Both the position numbers and the translations under genes were made by a program. A stretch of DNA of 64,000 bases from Beijerinckiaceae bacterium RH AL1. Lineage in GTDB: Bacteria > Pseudomonadota > Alphaproteobacteria > Rhizobiales > Beijerinckiaceae. Below are positions 28,009 to 37,064 of this stretch, in pieces; the first letter of the stretch is position 1; each line of letters opens with the position of its first letter. A model generated the notes under the pieces. That model saw only the letters and a program-made list of their open reading frames with translations, did no database searches and had not been told where the DNA came from. The stretch spans positions 1,612,597 through 1,676,596 of the forward strand of contig LR590083.2 of assembly GCA_901457705.2 (NCBI GenBank), read 5' to 3'.

Positions 28009-30320
28009 GTGGACGGTCGTCGTGTTGCTGTGGGTGCGAGCGTGAGCGTCGTGGCGCTGGCCTTGTCGGTTGGTTTCGTGAGAGCCCAAACGACCTTGCC
28101 GACAGTGACGGTGACGGAGCCGAAGCAAAGGCTCAAGCCCAAGCCGACCAAGATCGTGCGACGCCCGGCGGTCGAAAGGACGGCCCGTGCGCCGTCCCCC
28201 GTTCACGCGGTTCCTCACAGTGTCGCCCAGGCTCGGCGCGCGCCGTCGCCAGCCTCTACTCCGCCGGCGGCCGGCGTCGCCGGTCCAGCGGACCTGCAGG
28301 CTGCGATCGTCACAGCCGCCCGCGCAGGCGAAGCAGATGCGCGGACCGTGCGGGACAATCTCGTCCCCAAGGGGCCGGCCAACGCCACGTCCATCACCAG
28401 GGCGAGCATCGACAACCTTCCTGCGGGCAACAACACGGCATTCGACGCGGTGCTGCTGCAACTGCCCGGCGTCAGCCAAGACTCCGCGGGCAGCGGCGAC
28501 TTCCACATCCGCAACGAGCACGCCAATGCGCAATACCGCATCAACGGCATTCTGCTGCCGGATGGGGTCTCCGGCTTCAGCCAGGTCCTCGACTCGACCT
28601 TCATCCGCGAGCTGACGCTGCTCGACGGTGCATTGCCGGCGGAATACGGGCTCCACACGGCCGGCATCATCGACATCCAGACGCGCAACGGCGCCGACGA
28701 TCCCGGCACGACCGTCGACCTCTATGGGGGCAGCTATCGCACGATCCAGCCGACCATCACGCAGTCCGGCGTCGTGGGCCGATGGGACTACTTCGTGAGC
28801 GGGCGCTTCACGTCCGACGATCTCGGCATCGAAAACCCGACGCCGGCGCACGACGCCATCCACGACGAGACCGGCAAGGCCGCTACTTCGCCTATGTCTC
28901 CGGCCAGCTGGAGGACGGCTCGAAGCTCACCTTCATGTCGGGCGCGAGCCTCGCCGGCTACCAGATCCCGAACTCGGCCGGCACGCCGCCGGCCTTCACG
29001 GCCTTCGGCATCGACAGTTTCAACTCGGCGCTGCTCAACGAGAACCAGGTCGAGCGCTCGATCTTCAACGTGCTCGCCTGGCAGAAATCGTTCGGCGCGG
29101 TCGACTCGCAGGTCTCCTATTTCCAGCGCTATTCGGAGCTGCATTTCACGCCGGACCCGATCGGCGACATCATCTTCAACGGCGTCGCCTCCGACGTCGC
29201 GCGCACGAGCCTCGTCAACGGCGTGCAGAGCGACAATGCCTGGCGCAGCTCGAGCCGCAACACGTTGCGCTTCGGCTTCACCGCGCAAGTGGAGCACGCG
29301 AGCGCCGACGACACCAACACGGTGCTGCCGACCGATGCCGCCGGCAATCCGATCGACAGCCCGTTCATCCTGCCCGCAAACACAAGCAAGACCGGCACCG
29401 TCGACGGCGTCTACGTCTCCGACGAGTACTATCTGACCCGACAGCTCGCGGTCACCGGCGGCCTGCGCTACGACTACATGGGCGAATACGTCACGACGGA
29501 CCAGCTGAGCCCGCGCCTCGGCATCGTCTACAAGCCCTTCGAGACGACGACCTTCCACGCCGGCTACGCCCGCTACTTCACGCCGCCGGAGCTGGCGCTC
29601 TCCGGCCCGACGCCGGTCAGCACCTTCGCCAACACGACGCTGGCGTCGGACGTGACCGAGTCGAGCCCGGTGCGGCCGGAGCGCTCGCACTACTTCGACG
29701 CCGGGGTCACGCAGCGCATCCTGCCGGGGCTCGATGTCGGCCTCGACGGCTATTACAAGATCGCCACGAACCTGCTCGACGACGGCCAGTTCGGCCAGGC
29801 GCTCGTGCTGACCGCCTTCAACTACGCCAAAGCCTACAACGAGGGCGGCGAGCTGAAGGTGAACTACGCCAACGGCGGCTTCCGCGCCTACGGCAACCTC
29901 GCCGTCGCGCAGCAGCGCGCGACACAGGTGTCGTCCAACCAATATCTCTTCGACCCGGATGAGCTCGCCTACATCCAGAACCACTACATCTTCACCGATC
30001 ACGACCAGCTCTTCACCGTCTCGGGCGGCGGCTCCTACAAGATCGGGCGCACGACCTTATCGACGGATGTCGTCTACGGCAGCGGCCTGCGTGACGGCTT
30101 CGCCAACACCGGAACTGTCTCCCCGCATGCGGTCGTCAATCTCGGGCTGTCGCAGGACGTCGTGCTGGCGCCGGGCGCCAAGCCGACAACCTTCCGCCTG
30201 ACCGTGGTCAACGTCGCCGACACGCCCTATGCGATCCGGGATGGATCAGGCATCGGCGTGTTCCAGGCGCAGTACGGGTCGCGGCGCGCGGTGTTCGGCG
30301 GCATCACGCAGCGGTTCTGA
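28009..30320 (+). pseudogene. TonB-dependent outer-membrane receptor, frameshifted; probable zinc receptor
   Basis: The first frame starts at GTG 28009 (GGGGGCG upstream) with a signal peptide, a TonB-box-like LPTVTV and a plug domain (NLPAGNNTAFDAVLLQLPGV, RNEHANAQYRINGILLPDG, GLHTAGIIDIQTRNG). Between about 28865 and 28885 the family frame moves by minus one. Beta-barrel sequence continues from RYFAYVSGQLEDGS to the C-terminal FGGITQRF at 30318, giving about 770 residues if joined. Each frame alone lacks half the protein. A Zur-like box lies upstream and a tonB-type gene directly downstream, so zinc uptake is the best guess. A cobalamin substrate (cobO neighbour) is less supported, with no riboswitch. 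It may be a true mutation or a sequencing error. Confidence 0.82.
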
Positions 30321-30337
30321 CGCATGCGGCGGAGCCG

Positions 30338-31060
30338 ATGAGCGAGCGGCGTGCGAACTCCTTCGCCTTCGACCCGCCGACGGGCGCCCGTCTCTGGCAC
30401 TACCTTGTCGCCATGCTTGTCGTCGGCTTGGCGCTGGCTGGCGGCCTGCGCGCGCTCGATCGCGCGACGCCGGCAGACGTGGCGAGCGAGACGCAGGACG
30501 CGGTGCTCATCGACCTGCCGCCTACCGAGACGGCGACGCACCCAGTGGGCGACGACGCGCCGACCCGGCAGGCCGCCGCCGCCGCCGCGGCGCTCGCTAA
30601 GCCGGAGGACAAAGCCGAGCCGCCGAAGCCGGCGAGCGTCGCGCTTCCGAAGCCCCCACCGCCGCAACGGGCCGCACCCGCATCCGCTCCGCAAGAGGCT
30701 CACGTGTCCGGCGGCCCCGAAGAGACGCGCGCCGAGAGCACCGATACCGACGATGCCGAGACACATAGAGCCTCCGCGCATCTCATCACGCTGTGGCAGA
30801 AAGCGCTGATGGCGCGGCTGCAGGCCGCTCGACACGGGCTGCCGCATCACCAGCGATTTGCCGGCCTGGCGAAAGTCGCCTTCGAGATCGACCGTAACGG
30901 CCATCTCGTAGCCGAGCACGTTGCGCAGAGCTCGGGGTCGTCGGCGCTCGATGCGGCGGCCTTGGCGCTCGTGCGGCTTGCCGAGCCGTACCCTATCCCG
31001 CCCCACGAAGCAGGCGCCACGCAGCTCTCCTTTGTCGTGCCGATCAGCTTCAGGCCATGA
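30338..31060 (+). CDS. Energy transducer TonB-family protein
   Basis: Encodes 240 residues. A membrane anchor (about 21-40) is followed by a proline/lysine/alanine-rich spacer (PKPASVALPKPPPPQ around 90-110) and a C-terminal TonB domain with VAFEIDRNGHLVAEHVAQSSGSSALDAAALALVRLAEPYP. TonB couples the proton motive force to outer-membrane receptors. It lies 17 bases after the receptor gene, so the pair is an operon and probably a dedicated transducer. ExbB/ExbD are not in the window. Confidence 0.92.
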   Translation: MSERRANSFAFDPPTGARLWHYLVAMLVVGLALAGGLRALDRATPADVASETQDAVLIDLPPTETATHPVGDDAPTRQAAAAAAALAKPEDKAEPPKPASVALPKPPPPQRAAPASAPQEAHVSGGPEETRAESTDTDDAETHRASAHLITLWQKALMARLQAARHGLPHHQRFAGLAKVAFEIDRNGHLVAEHVAQSSGSSALDAAALALVRLAEPYPIPPHEAGATQLSFVVPISFRP

Positions 31061-31166
31061 GAAGGAAGCCCCTAGTTGCTTCGGGTCCCGAGGCCTTAAC
31101 CCGCGCTTAAGCCTGCCGGCAGATGGCGCTTGATTGCCGCTGCGGCAGCCTGGGCAGCCTCGCGCC

Positions 31167-31364
31167 ATGGACGCGCTCGCGGAGAACGGAAGCCGCTTGT
31201 TCTGCTCCGCCGCGCACGCGGTGGGGACGGCGTCGTTCGAGATGCAGACGTGCGGCGACTTCTCCAACCGCTACTGGATCGGGGTGACCACCACGCTCGC
31301 GGTGATCACGTTCGCGATCTTCGCGATCTGGCACGTTGCCTTCAGCGAGCGCGGCGCGGGCTAG
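31167..31364 (+). CDS. Hypothetical small membrane protein
   Basis: Encodes 65 residues from ATG 31167. One clear membrane helix is seen near the C-terminus (RYWIGVTTTLAVITFAIFAIW), preceded by a polar segment with two cysteines. No family is recognised and no good ribosome-binding site is visible. Convergent with the efflux gene. It is retained because the hydrophobic helix and start/stop placement look gene-like, but it could be chance. Confidence 0.4.
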   Translation: MDALAENGSRLFCSAAHAVGTASFEMQTCGDFSNRYWIGVTTTLAVITFAIFAIWHVAFSERGAG

Positions 31365-31395
31365 CCGCCACCGGCAAGGATTAAAATGACGCGCT

Positions 31396-32952
31396 TCAGT
31401 GCGCCTCGACGGGCGCCGTGGTCCGCGGCGGCCGGCGCAGCAGCAGCACCGCGCCGAGGCTGACGACGAGGCCGACCGCCACGAGGAAGAACGCGTCCGC
31501 ATAGGCCGCGACATAGGCCTCGCGCCGCACCTGCGATGCGATCGTCGACAGCGCCTGCATCTTGGCGATCGCCGGATCGGCGGCGTTGCGGGCGCCGGCG
31601 ATGAGCAGCGAGAGCCGTTCCTGCGTGCGCGTGGCGTTGCGCGTCATCGCCTCGGCGAGCATCGAGAAGTGGAACTGCTCGCGCCGGTCGACGATCGTCG
31701 ACAGCGCGGCGATGCCGATCGAGCCGCCGAGGTTGCGCATCATGTTGGAGAGCGCCGACGCGTCCGCCGTGTCGCGCGGCGGCAGGCCGGCGGTCGAGAG
31801 CTGCGACAGGGGAATCGCGAACAGGGGCTGCCCCGCCGCGCGCAAGAGCTGCGGCAGGATCAGCTCGTTCATGCCGACGTCGTGCGTCAGGTTGACGTTG
31901 AGCCAGCACGAAAAGGCAAAGAGCAGGGTGCCGGCGACGACGAGCACGCGCGGATCGAACCTGCGCATGAGCAGCGGCATCATCGGGAAGACGAAGAGCT
32001 GCGGGATGCCGCTCCACATCACCACCCAGCCGATCTGCTCGGCATTGTAGCCTTGGATCTGCGCGCAGTAGAGCGGGATGACGTAGGTCGAGCCGAGCGA
32101 GACGGCGCCGAGCACCACCATCAGCGTCGTCGAGGCGCCGATCGTCGGGTTCTTCAGGACACGCAGGTTGATGAAGGGGCGCTGCGCCGTCAGCTCGCGC
32201 GCGATGAAGGCGACGAGGCCGACGATCGAGAGAATCGTGACGCGCAGGATGATGTCGGATTCAAACCATTCCTTGCGCTGGCCTTCCTCCAGCACGAAGG
32301 TCATGCCGGAGAGGCCGATCGCCATCGCGATGACGCCGAGCCAGTCGCCCCTGGCGAGCTCCTCCCATTTCGTCTTCTGCGGCGCCAGCGCATAGAGCTG
32401 CATGCCGGCCGCGATCGGGCCCGGGATGAGGTTCAGGTAGAAGATGTAGTGCCAGGAGAAATTGTCGGTGAGCCAACCACCGATGGTCGGCCCGATCGCC
32501 GGCGCGAAGGTCGCGGTGAGCCCGAAGATCGTGATGCCGATCGGCTGCTGGTGCTTGGGGAGGCGGGTGCGCAGGATGGTGATGGCGGTTGGGATCAGCA
32601 CGCCGCCGGTAAACCCTTGGCCGGCGCGAAAGAGGATGAGCTGCGGCAGCGACGTCGACAGGGCGCAGAGCACCGAGAAGCCGATGAACAGCGCGGTGTT
32701 GATGGAAAGATAGCGGCGCAGGCCGAACACGCTCGAGCCGAGCCAGCCGGTGAGCGGGATGACGATGATCTCGGCCATCAGGTAGGCCGTCGAGATCCAG
32801 CTTCCCTGCTCCGGCGAGGCGCCGATCGCGCCCTCGATGTTGGCGAGCGAGGAGTTGGTGATCTGGATGTCGAGGATGGCCGTGAACGCGCCCAGGATCG
32901 CGCCGATCGTGGCGAGCCAGTCCTTCAGCGAGGCCTTGGGCTGGTCGGTCAT
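31396..32952 (-). CDS. emrB: EmrB/QacA-type (DHA2) multidrug efflux transporter
   Basis: Encodes 518 residues with about 14 membrane helices. The MFS DHA2 pattern is clear: FTAILDIQITNSSLANIEGAIG, the motif-C region GPTIGGWLTDNFSWHYIFYLNLIPG, and a C-terminal DTADASALSNMMRNLGGSIGIA. It would export drugs or fatty-acid-like compounds across the inner membrane, with the adaptor encoded at 33649-34872. Normally the two genes are adjacent; here 696 bases with a DUF559 gene on the opposite strand and repeats separate them. Transcription across the insertion from emrA is possible but not proven. Confidence 0.93.
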   Translation of the reverse strand: MTDQPKASLKDWLATIGAILGAFTAILDIQITNSSLANIEGAIGASPEQGSWISTAYLMAEIIVIPLTGWLGSSVFGLRRYLSINTALFIGFSVLCALSTSLPQLILFRAGQGFTGGVLIPTAITILRTRLPKHQQPIGITIFGLTATFAPAIGPTIGGWLTDNFSWHYIFYLNLIPGPIAAGMQLYALAPQKTKWEELARGDWLGVIAMAIGLSGMTFVLEEGQRKEWFESDIILRVTILSIVGLVAFIARELTAQRPFINLRVLKNPTIGASTTLMVVLGAVSLGSTYVIPLYCAQIQGYNAEQIGWVVMWSGIPQLFVFPMMPLLMRRFDPRVLVVAGTLLFAFSCWLNVNLTHDVGMNELILPQLLRAAGQPLFAIPLSQLSTAGLPPRDTADASALSNMMRNLGGSIGIAALSTIVDRREQFHFSMLAEAMTRNATRTQERLSLLIAGARNAADPAIAKMQALSTIASQVRREAYVAAYADAFFLVAVGLVVSLGAVLLLRRPPRTTAPVEAH

Positions 32953-32980
32953 GCGAGATGACGCTGCAATGTGGGCGCGT

Positions 32981-33094
32981 CCCCCCTCCCCCTTGCGGGG
33001 AGGGGTCGGGGGTGGGGGTCAAGACGTGCTTCGCGGTCAGCCACGAGGCACGGCTGACCCCCACCCCTTGCCCCTCCCCGCAAGGGGGAGGGGA
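32981..33094. repeat. Family B palindromic elements, left of DUF559
   Basis: Two arms in inverted orientation. 32981-33021 is a G-rich copy ending ggggtgggggtc, and 33055-33094 is its mirror starting gacccccaccccttgcccct and ending gcaagggggagggg. Thirty-three bases separate the arms. The same unit recurs on the right side of the DUF559 gene. Confidence 0.8.
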
Positions 33095-33178
33095 TGCCTC
33101 GGCCCAAAACCGCGATGTCTTCGACTTAGGCCTCACACTCGGGCAAGATGGCCACGAACCCGGCTCGAGCGGTCCCCT

Positions 33179-33553
33179 ATGGCATTTCCGGTCTTCCAGC
33201 CGCCCAAGCCGGCGCTGCTCAAGCGAGCGCGCGCCATGCGACGAGCCATGACCGAGGCCGAGACCCGGCTCTGGCATGCCCTGCTGCGCCGTTTGCCGGC
33301 CTACCATTTTCGCCGTCAGGTCCCGATCGGCGCGTTCATCGCCGATTTCTGCTGTTACCGGGGCCGGCTCGTCATCGAGGTCGATGGCAACCAGCATGGT
33401 CTCGATGAAGCGCGGGCTCGCGATGCGCGCCGCACGGCCATCCTGGAGAGCGAAGGCTTTCGTGTCGTTCGCTTTTCCAACGCAGAGGTGTTCTCTGCGA
33501 TCGACTCTGTGCTCGACACGATCCTTGCGCATCTCGAGGGGCGTGCGGATTGA
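33179..33553 (+). CDS. DUF559 (Vsr-like endonuclease fold) protein
   Basis: Encodes 124 residues. The family hallmarks are RAMRRAMTEAETRLWHALLRR, FRRQVPIGAFIADFCC and LVIEVDGNQHGLDEARARDARR, and it ends with RVVRFSNAEVF. DUF559 is related to the Vsr/PD-(D/E)XK fold; the Asp in ADF and Glu/Asp in EVDG are the likely metal ligands. Its biological role is unknown. The gene is on the plus strand between minus-strand emrA and emrB and flanked by family B repeats, which suggests it arrived as a unit. ATG at 33179. Confidence 0.9.
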   Translation: MAFPVFQPPKPALLKRARAMRRAMTEAETRLWHALLRRLPAYHFRRQVPIGAFIADFCCYRGRLVIEVDGNQHGLDEARARDARRTAILESEGFRVVRFSNAEVFSAIDSVLDTILAHLEGRAD

Positions 33554-33587
33554 GATCGAGAGCAGCTTTCGTCCATGAAGCACGGCG

Positions 33588-33627
33588 CGACCCCCACCCC
33601 TGACCCCTCCCCGCAAGGGGGAGGGGG
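33588..33627. repeat. Family B palindromic element, right of DUF559
   Basis: Bases read gcgacccccacccctgaccc followed by ctccccgcaagggggagggg, in the same orientation as 33055-33094 and as the copy inside cobN. It sits 35 bases after the DUF559 stop and just before the end of emrA. Confidence 0.82.
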
Positions 33628-33648
33628 ATCGCGCGGAATCTTGCGGCC

Positions 33649-34872
33649 TCACCTGACGCTCACCTGCTGCGCCGCGGCCGGCTTCGCCGCCTCGCCGCGC
33701 ACGTCGACGGTGGCTTCCGCCGAGAGCCCCGGGCGCAGCCGCGCGATCAGCGGGTCGCCGGGCTCGAGCGCGATCTTCACCGGCACGCGCTGCACGATCT
33801 TGGTGAAGTTGCCGGTCGCGTTCTCCGGCTGCAGCAGCGCGAACTGCGAGCCGGTGCCGGGCGCAAACGAGTCGATGCGGCCGTGGAAGACGTGGTCGCC
33901 GAAGGCGTCGATCGTAAAGCTCGCGGCTTGGCCCTCGACCATGCGGCCGACCTGCGTCTCCTTGAAGTTGGCGACGAGATAGATCGCCTCGCCCATCGGC
34001 ACGATCGTCAGCAGGTTCGTGCCGGGCTGGACGAGCTGGCCGCGGCGCAGCGCGCGGTCGCCGACGACGCCCGAGATCGGCGCCTTGATCGTCGTGTAGG
34101 AGAGGTTGAGGTTCGCCTGCTCGAGGTTGATCTGCGAGCGGCGCAGGCTGGCGCGGGCGGCATCCTCCAGCGAGCGCAGCGCGTCCATCTGCTTTTGCGC
34201 GGCATCGTAGGCGGCGTTGGCCTTGTCGAGGGCGGCCTGCTTCACGATGAGGTCGGCGTCCGCCTGTTGCGCGCGCTGCATGGCGCCGGCGCCGCGCGAA
34301 TAGAGGTCGTCGTAGCGCCTGGCCTCCTGACGCGCGAAGTCGAGCGCGGCGCGGGTGTTGGCGACGTCGGCCTTCGCCTCGACGATCTTCGCCTGCTGCT
34401 GGATCAGCGCCGCGGCGACGCCCTCGAGGCTCGCCTTCGACTTGTCGAGGTCGGCCTCGTCCTGCGCCTTCGTCACCTGGTAGTCGCGATCATCGATGCG
34501 GGCGATGACGTCGCCGGCCTTCACCGGCTGGTTGTCGGCAGCGAGGCTCTCGGCGACGAAGCCGCCGACCTTCGGGGCCACGGTGACCTTGTCGGCCTGC
34601 AGGAAGGCGTCGTCGGTGACCTCCTCGAAGCGGCCGGTCGTCCACCAGTGCCAGCCCCACTGGCCGGCGAAGCCCAGCGCGGCAAGGGCGAGAAAACCGA
34701 GGATGAGCCGCTTCGGCCGCAGGCGGCGCGGCGGTCGCGCCGCATCGGCTTCGTCGCTGCGCGCGTCCGGCGCGCGCGGAGCCTCCTGCGCCGCCTTCTT
34801 GCGCAGGAGAGGCGCGGCGCGGGCGACGTTGGCGGGCGTCACGTCATCGATGGTCGGAGCGGAGGCACTCAT
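33649..34872 (-). CDS. emrA: HlyD/EmrA-type membrane fusion protein
   Basis: Encodes 407 residues. A cytoplasmic N-terminus with a basic stretch (PPRRLRPKR) precedes one helix (about 55-72), then the biotinyl-lipoyl half TVAPKVGGFVAESLAADNQPVKAGDVIARID, a long coiled-coil hairpin (about 130-250), and the second half TTIKAPISGVVGDRALRRGQLVQPG. This is the periplasmic adaptor for the EmrB-type pump. ATG at 34872; the promoter region faces the divergent tetR gene. Confidence 0.94.
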   Translation of the reverse strand: MSASAPTIDDVTPANVARAAPLLRKKAAQEAPRAPDARSDEADAARPPRRLRPKRLILGFLALAALGFAGQWGWHWWTTGRFEEVTDDAFLQADKVTVAPKVGGFVAESLAADNQPVKAGDVIARIDDRDYQVTKAQDEADLDKSKASLEGVAAALIQQQAKIVEAKADVANTRAALDFARQEARRYDDLYSRGAGAMQRAQQADADLIVKQAALDKANAAYDAAQKQMDALRSLEDAARASLRRSQINLEQANLNLSYTTIKAPISGVVGDRALRRGQLVQPGTNLLTIVPMGEAIYLVANFKETQVGRMVEGQAASFTIDAFGDHVFHGRIDSFAPGTGSQFALLQPENATGNFTKIVQRVPVKIALEPGDPLIARLRPGLSAEATVDVRGEAAKPAAAQQVSVR

Positions 34873-34904
34873 GCGGCGGCTGCCCTGCGGGTCGTCTATG
34901 AAAC

Positions 34905-34920
34905 AGAACGGTAGTGTTCT
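34905..34920. promoter_or_regulatory. Possible TetR operator
   Basis: AGAACGGTAGTGTTCT is an inverted repeat (AGAAC and GTTCT, 6-base centre) lying 33 bases before the emrA start, next to TATAATT-like sequence at 34919-34925. Location between a tetR gene and the efflux genes makes it a good candidate operator. Inference from palindrome and position only. Confidence 0.45.
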
Positions 34921-35085
34921 ATAATTCCGGCAACGGCAAGGCAATCTGCGAAAAGCGGTCTTGAGAATTTTTCCGATGCGGGATGGATCTGCGCAACACG
35001 GCCTCGGCACCGCCGCCAACCTTGTAACGGCGGCCACGCCCTTCGCCAGCTTGCAAAGTCCCGAGGCTTCGCGGCATCAAAGGAC

Positions 35086-35742
35086 ATGACCGCGCTTGAG
35101 ACCGCCACGCGCCCGCGCGCGCGCAGCGGCCGCCCGACCAAGGCGGCGGCGGCGGAGCGCGACGAGCGCCTGCTTGAGATCGCGACCCACATGTTCCTCG
35201 AGCAGGGGTTCGAGGCGACCTCGATCGATGCGCTGGCTGAGGCCGCGTCGATCGGCAAGGCGACGCTCTATGCCCGCTACGCCGACAAGGGCGCGCTGTT
35301 TGCCGACGTGCTGCGGCGGCGCATCATCGAGGTCTACGGCGGTCTCGAGGCCGAGTTCGCGGCGGCGCCTGGCGACGACCTGCAGGCGACGCTGCAGCAC
35401 GTCGCCGAGCGCTTCCTCGATCAGACGCTTCAGGACAGCTCGGTGGCGCTCGGCCGCATCCTCGCCGCGCAGGGCGCGCGCTTTCCCGAGCTGGCGCAGC
35501 TCGCCATGACCGAGGGCTACGAGCGCCAGGTGCGGCTGATCTCGAGCGTGCTCGCCCGCTTCGACGGCGACCCGCGCTACGTGCTGGGCGACCTGGCAGT
35601 CACGGCCGATTTCTTTCTCGCCCTCGTGCTCGGGCGCACGTCGCGCATCAAGATCTACGGCCTCGCCATCGATCGCGAGGAGATGCGCCATCGTACGCGG
35701 GCGGCCGTCGCGTTCTTCGTGCGCGGCGTGTCCGCCGCCTAG
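35086..35742 (+). CDS. TetR-family transcriptional regulator
   Basis: Encodes 218 residues. The N-terminal helix-turn-helix is MFLEQGFEATSIDALAEAASIGKATLYARYADKGALFADVL (about residues 37-78); the rest is a helical ligand-binding domain. Divergent from emrA with 213 bases between, so it most likely represses emrA-emrB and itself in response to a drug-like inducer. ATG at 35086. Its end overlaps the convergent oxyR stop by 4 bases. Confidence 0.93.
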   Translation: MTALETATRPRARSGRPTKAAAAERDERLLEIATHMFLEQGFEATSIDALAEAASIGKATLYARYADKGALFADVLRRRIIEVYGGLEAEFAAAPGDDLQATLQHVAERFLDQTLQDSSVALGRILAAQGARFPELAQLAMTEGYERQVRLISSVLARFDGDPRYVLGDLAVTADFFLALVLGRTSRIKIYGLAIDREEMRHRTRAAVAFFVRGVSAA

Positions 35743-36680
35743 AACTCGGCGCCCTCGCGGCTCCAGGCGCGCTGCAGCTGCTCCTCCCAGGCCGCCTTCA
35801 AGGTCTCGGCCAGCAGCATGAACTCCTCCGCCCGCGGCGAGGTGGCGCGCCAGGCCAGCGCGATCTCGCGGCTGGCGTTGCGGCCGTCGAGCGGGCGCGC
35901 CTGCACCGGCGTGCCGGCGAGGATGCCCGACACCACCGCCATCTCCGGCAGCAGGGTGAGGCCGAGCCGGTTGGCGACCATCTGCACCAGCGTGTGCAGC
36001 GAGGTGCCGACGTGGGCCGAGTCGGCGCGCAGCTCCGGCCGCCCGCAGGCCTCGAGCGCATGGCCGCGAAGGCAGTGGCCGTCCTCCAGCACCAGCAGGC
36101 GCGAATCGTCGATGTCGGCCGGCAGGACGTAGGGCGTCGAGCCGTCGAACTCGGCGGGGTGGAAGGCGAGGTGGAAGGGGTCGCGGAACAGCGGCTGCAC
36201 CGTGAGGTCGCCGCAGGCGTAGGGCAGGGCGAAGAGCAGACAGTCGAGGTGGCCGCGCATCAGGCTCTCGCAGGCCGTCGTCGAGAGGTCCTCGCGCAGG
36301 TACAGCTTCAGGTCGGGGAATTTCTGGCGCAGCTCGGGCAGCAGCAGGGGCAGGAGGAACGGCGCAATGGTCGGGATCACGCCGAGGCGCAACTCGCCGC
36401 AGAGCGGCTTGCCGATCGTCACCGCCATCTTCGCGAGCTCTTCCGCCTCGCGCAGGACGACGAAGGCCTTGGCGACGATCTTCTCGCCGATCGGCGTGAA
36501 GCAGGTCACCCGCTGCGAGCGCTCGACCAGCATGGTGTCGAGCAGCGTCTCGAGCTCGCGCAGGCCGGCCGAGAGGGTCGATTGCGTGACGTTGAGCGAT
36601 TCTGCCGCACGCCCGAAATGGCGATGCTCGTGCAACGCGGTGAGGTATTGGAGCTGCTTTATGGTCGGGAGATAGGCCAC
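35739..36680 (-). CDS. oxyR: Hydrogen peroxide-sensing LysR regulator OxyR
   Basis: Encodes 313 residues. The N-terminal LysR helix-turn-helix has QLQYLTALHEHRHFGRAAESLNVTQSTLSAGL. The redox pair is present at Cys203 (LEDGHCLR) and Cys212 (LEACGR), nine residues apart as in E. coli OxyR, which supports peroxide sensing and separates it from other LysR proteins. No catalase or ahpC gene is adjacent. The start at 36680 gives the conserved MAYLPTIKQLQ. Divergent from pqqA with 190 bases between them. Confidence 0.92.
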   Translation of the reverse strand: MAYLPTIKQLQYLTALHEHRHFGRAAESLNVTQSTLSAGLRELETLLDTMLVERSQRVTCFTPIGEKIVAKAFVVLREAEELAKMAVTIGKPLCGELRLGVIPTIAPFLLPLLLPELRQKFPDLKLYLREDLSTTACESLMRGHLDCLLFALPYACGDLTVQPLFRDPFHLAFHPAEFDGSTPYVLPADIDDSRLLVLEDGHCLRGHALEACGRPELRADSAHVGTSLHTLVQMVANRLGLTLLPEMAVVSGILAGTPVQARPLDGRNASREIALAWRATSPRAEEFMLLAETLKAAWEEQLQRAWSREGAEF

Positions 36681-36870
36681 GAAGCTTTGAACCTCCCTCG
36701 TTCGACAGATGCAATTCGTCGGTCGTCGGATTTTGATCGATTCATCCGATCACAATGACAAAATCAATTCGTTGGCTTTCCAGTCCGAGTGGGGCCATAT
36801 CGCACCCATCGGCGAACGAGCCGAGATAACGGTCTCTCCAAAATGAGAGCGGCCAAGTGAGGAGAACGTC

Positions 36871-36960
36871 ATGAACTGGGTTGCCCCGATCGTCGAAGAG
36901 ATCTGCGTCGGCATGGAAGTCACGAGCTACGAGTCGGCTGACCTCGACGTCCTGTTCTAA
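36871..36960 (+). CDS. pqqA: Coenzyme PQQ precursor peptide PqqA
   Basis: Encodes a 29-residue peptide. The core ICVGMEVTSYESAD holds the Glu and Tyr (E-V-T-S-Y) that are cross-linked by PqqE to form pyrroloquinoline quinone. The N-terminus MNWVAPIVEE is also typical. GAGGAG lies 7 bases before the ATG. No pqqB, C, D or E follows: the next gene, cutA, is on the opposite strand, and a strong terminator comes directly after. PQQ is the cofactor of periplasmic alcohol and glucose dehydrogenases. Confidence 0.95.
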   Translation: MNWVAPIVEEICVGMEVTSYESADLDVLF

Positions 36961-36994
36961 GGATTTCGACGAGATCACACGCTGATCTCTCCTG

Positions 36995-37035
36995 AGCGGC
37001 GGTGTCCCGAAAGCGGGCGCCGCCGCTTTGTTTTG
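36995..37035 (+). terminator. Rho-independent terminator after pqqA
   Basis: AGCGGCGGTGTCCCG pairs with CGGGCGCCGCCGCT around AAAG with one mismatch, and is followed by TTGTTTTG. It lies 34 bases after the pqqA stop, so pqqA is a single-gene transcript here. Confidence 0.85.
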
Positions 37036-37064
37036 TCTGGTGCCTGCCTCGCCTGCCGAGCGGC

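Noticed and set aside
36681-36870. OxyR binding site between oxyR and pqqA
   Set aside because: The gap is AT-richer than average but I could not match an ATAG-type OxyR half-site series with confidence.
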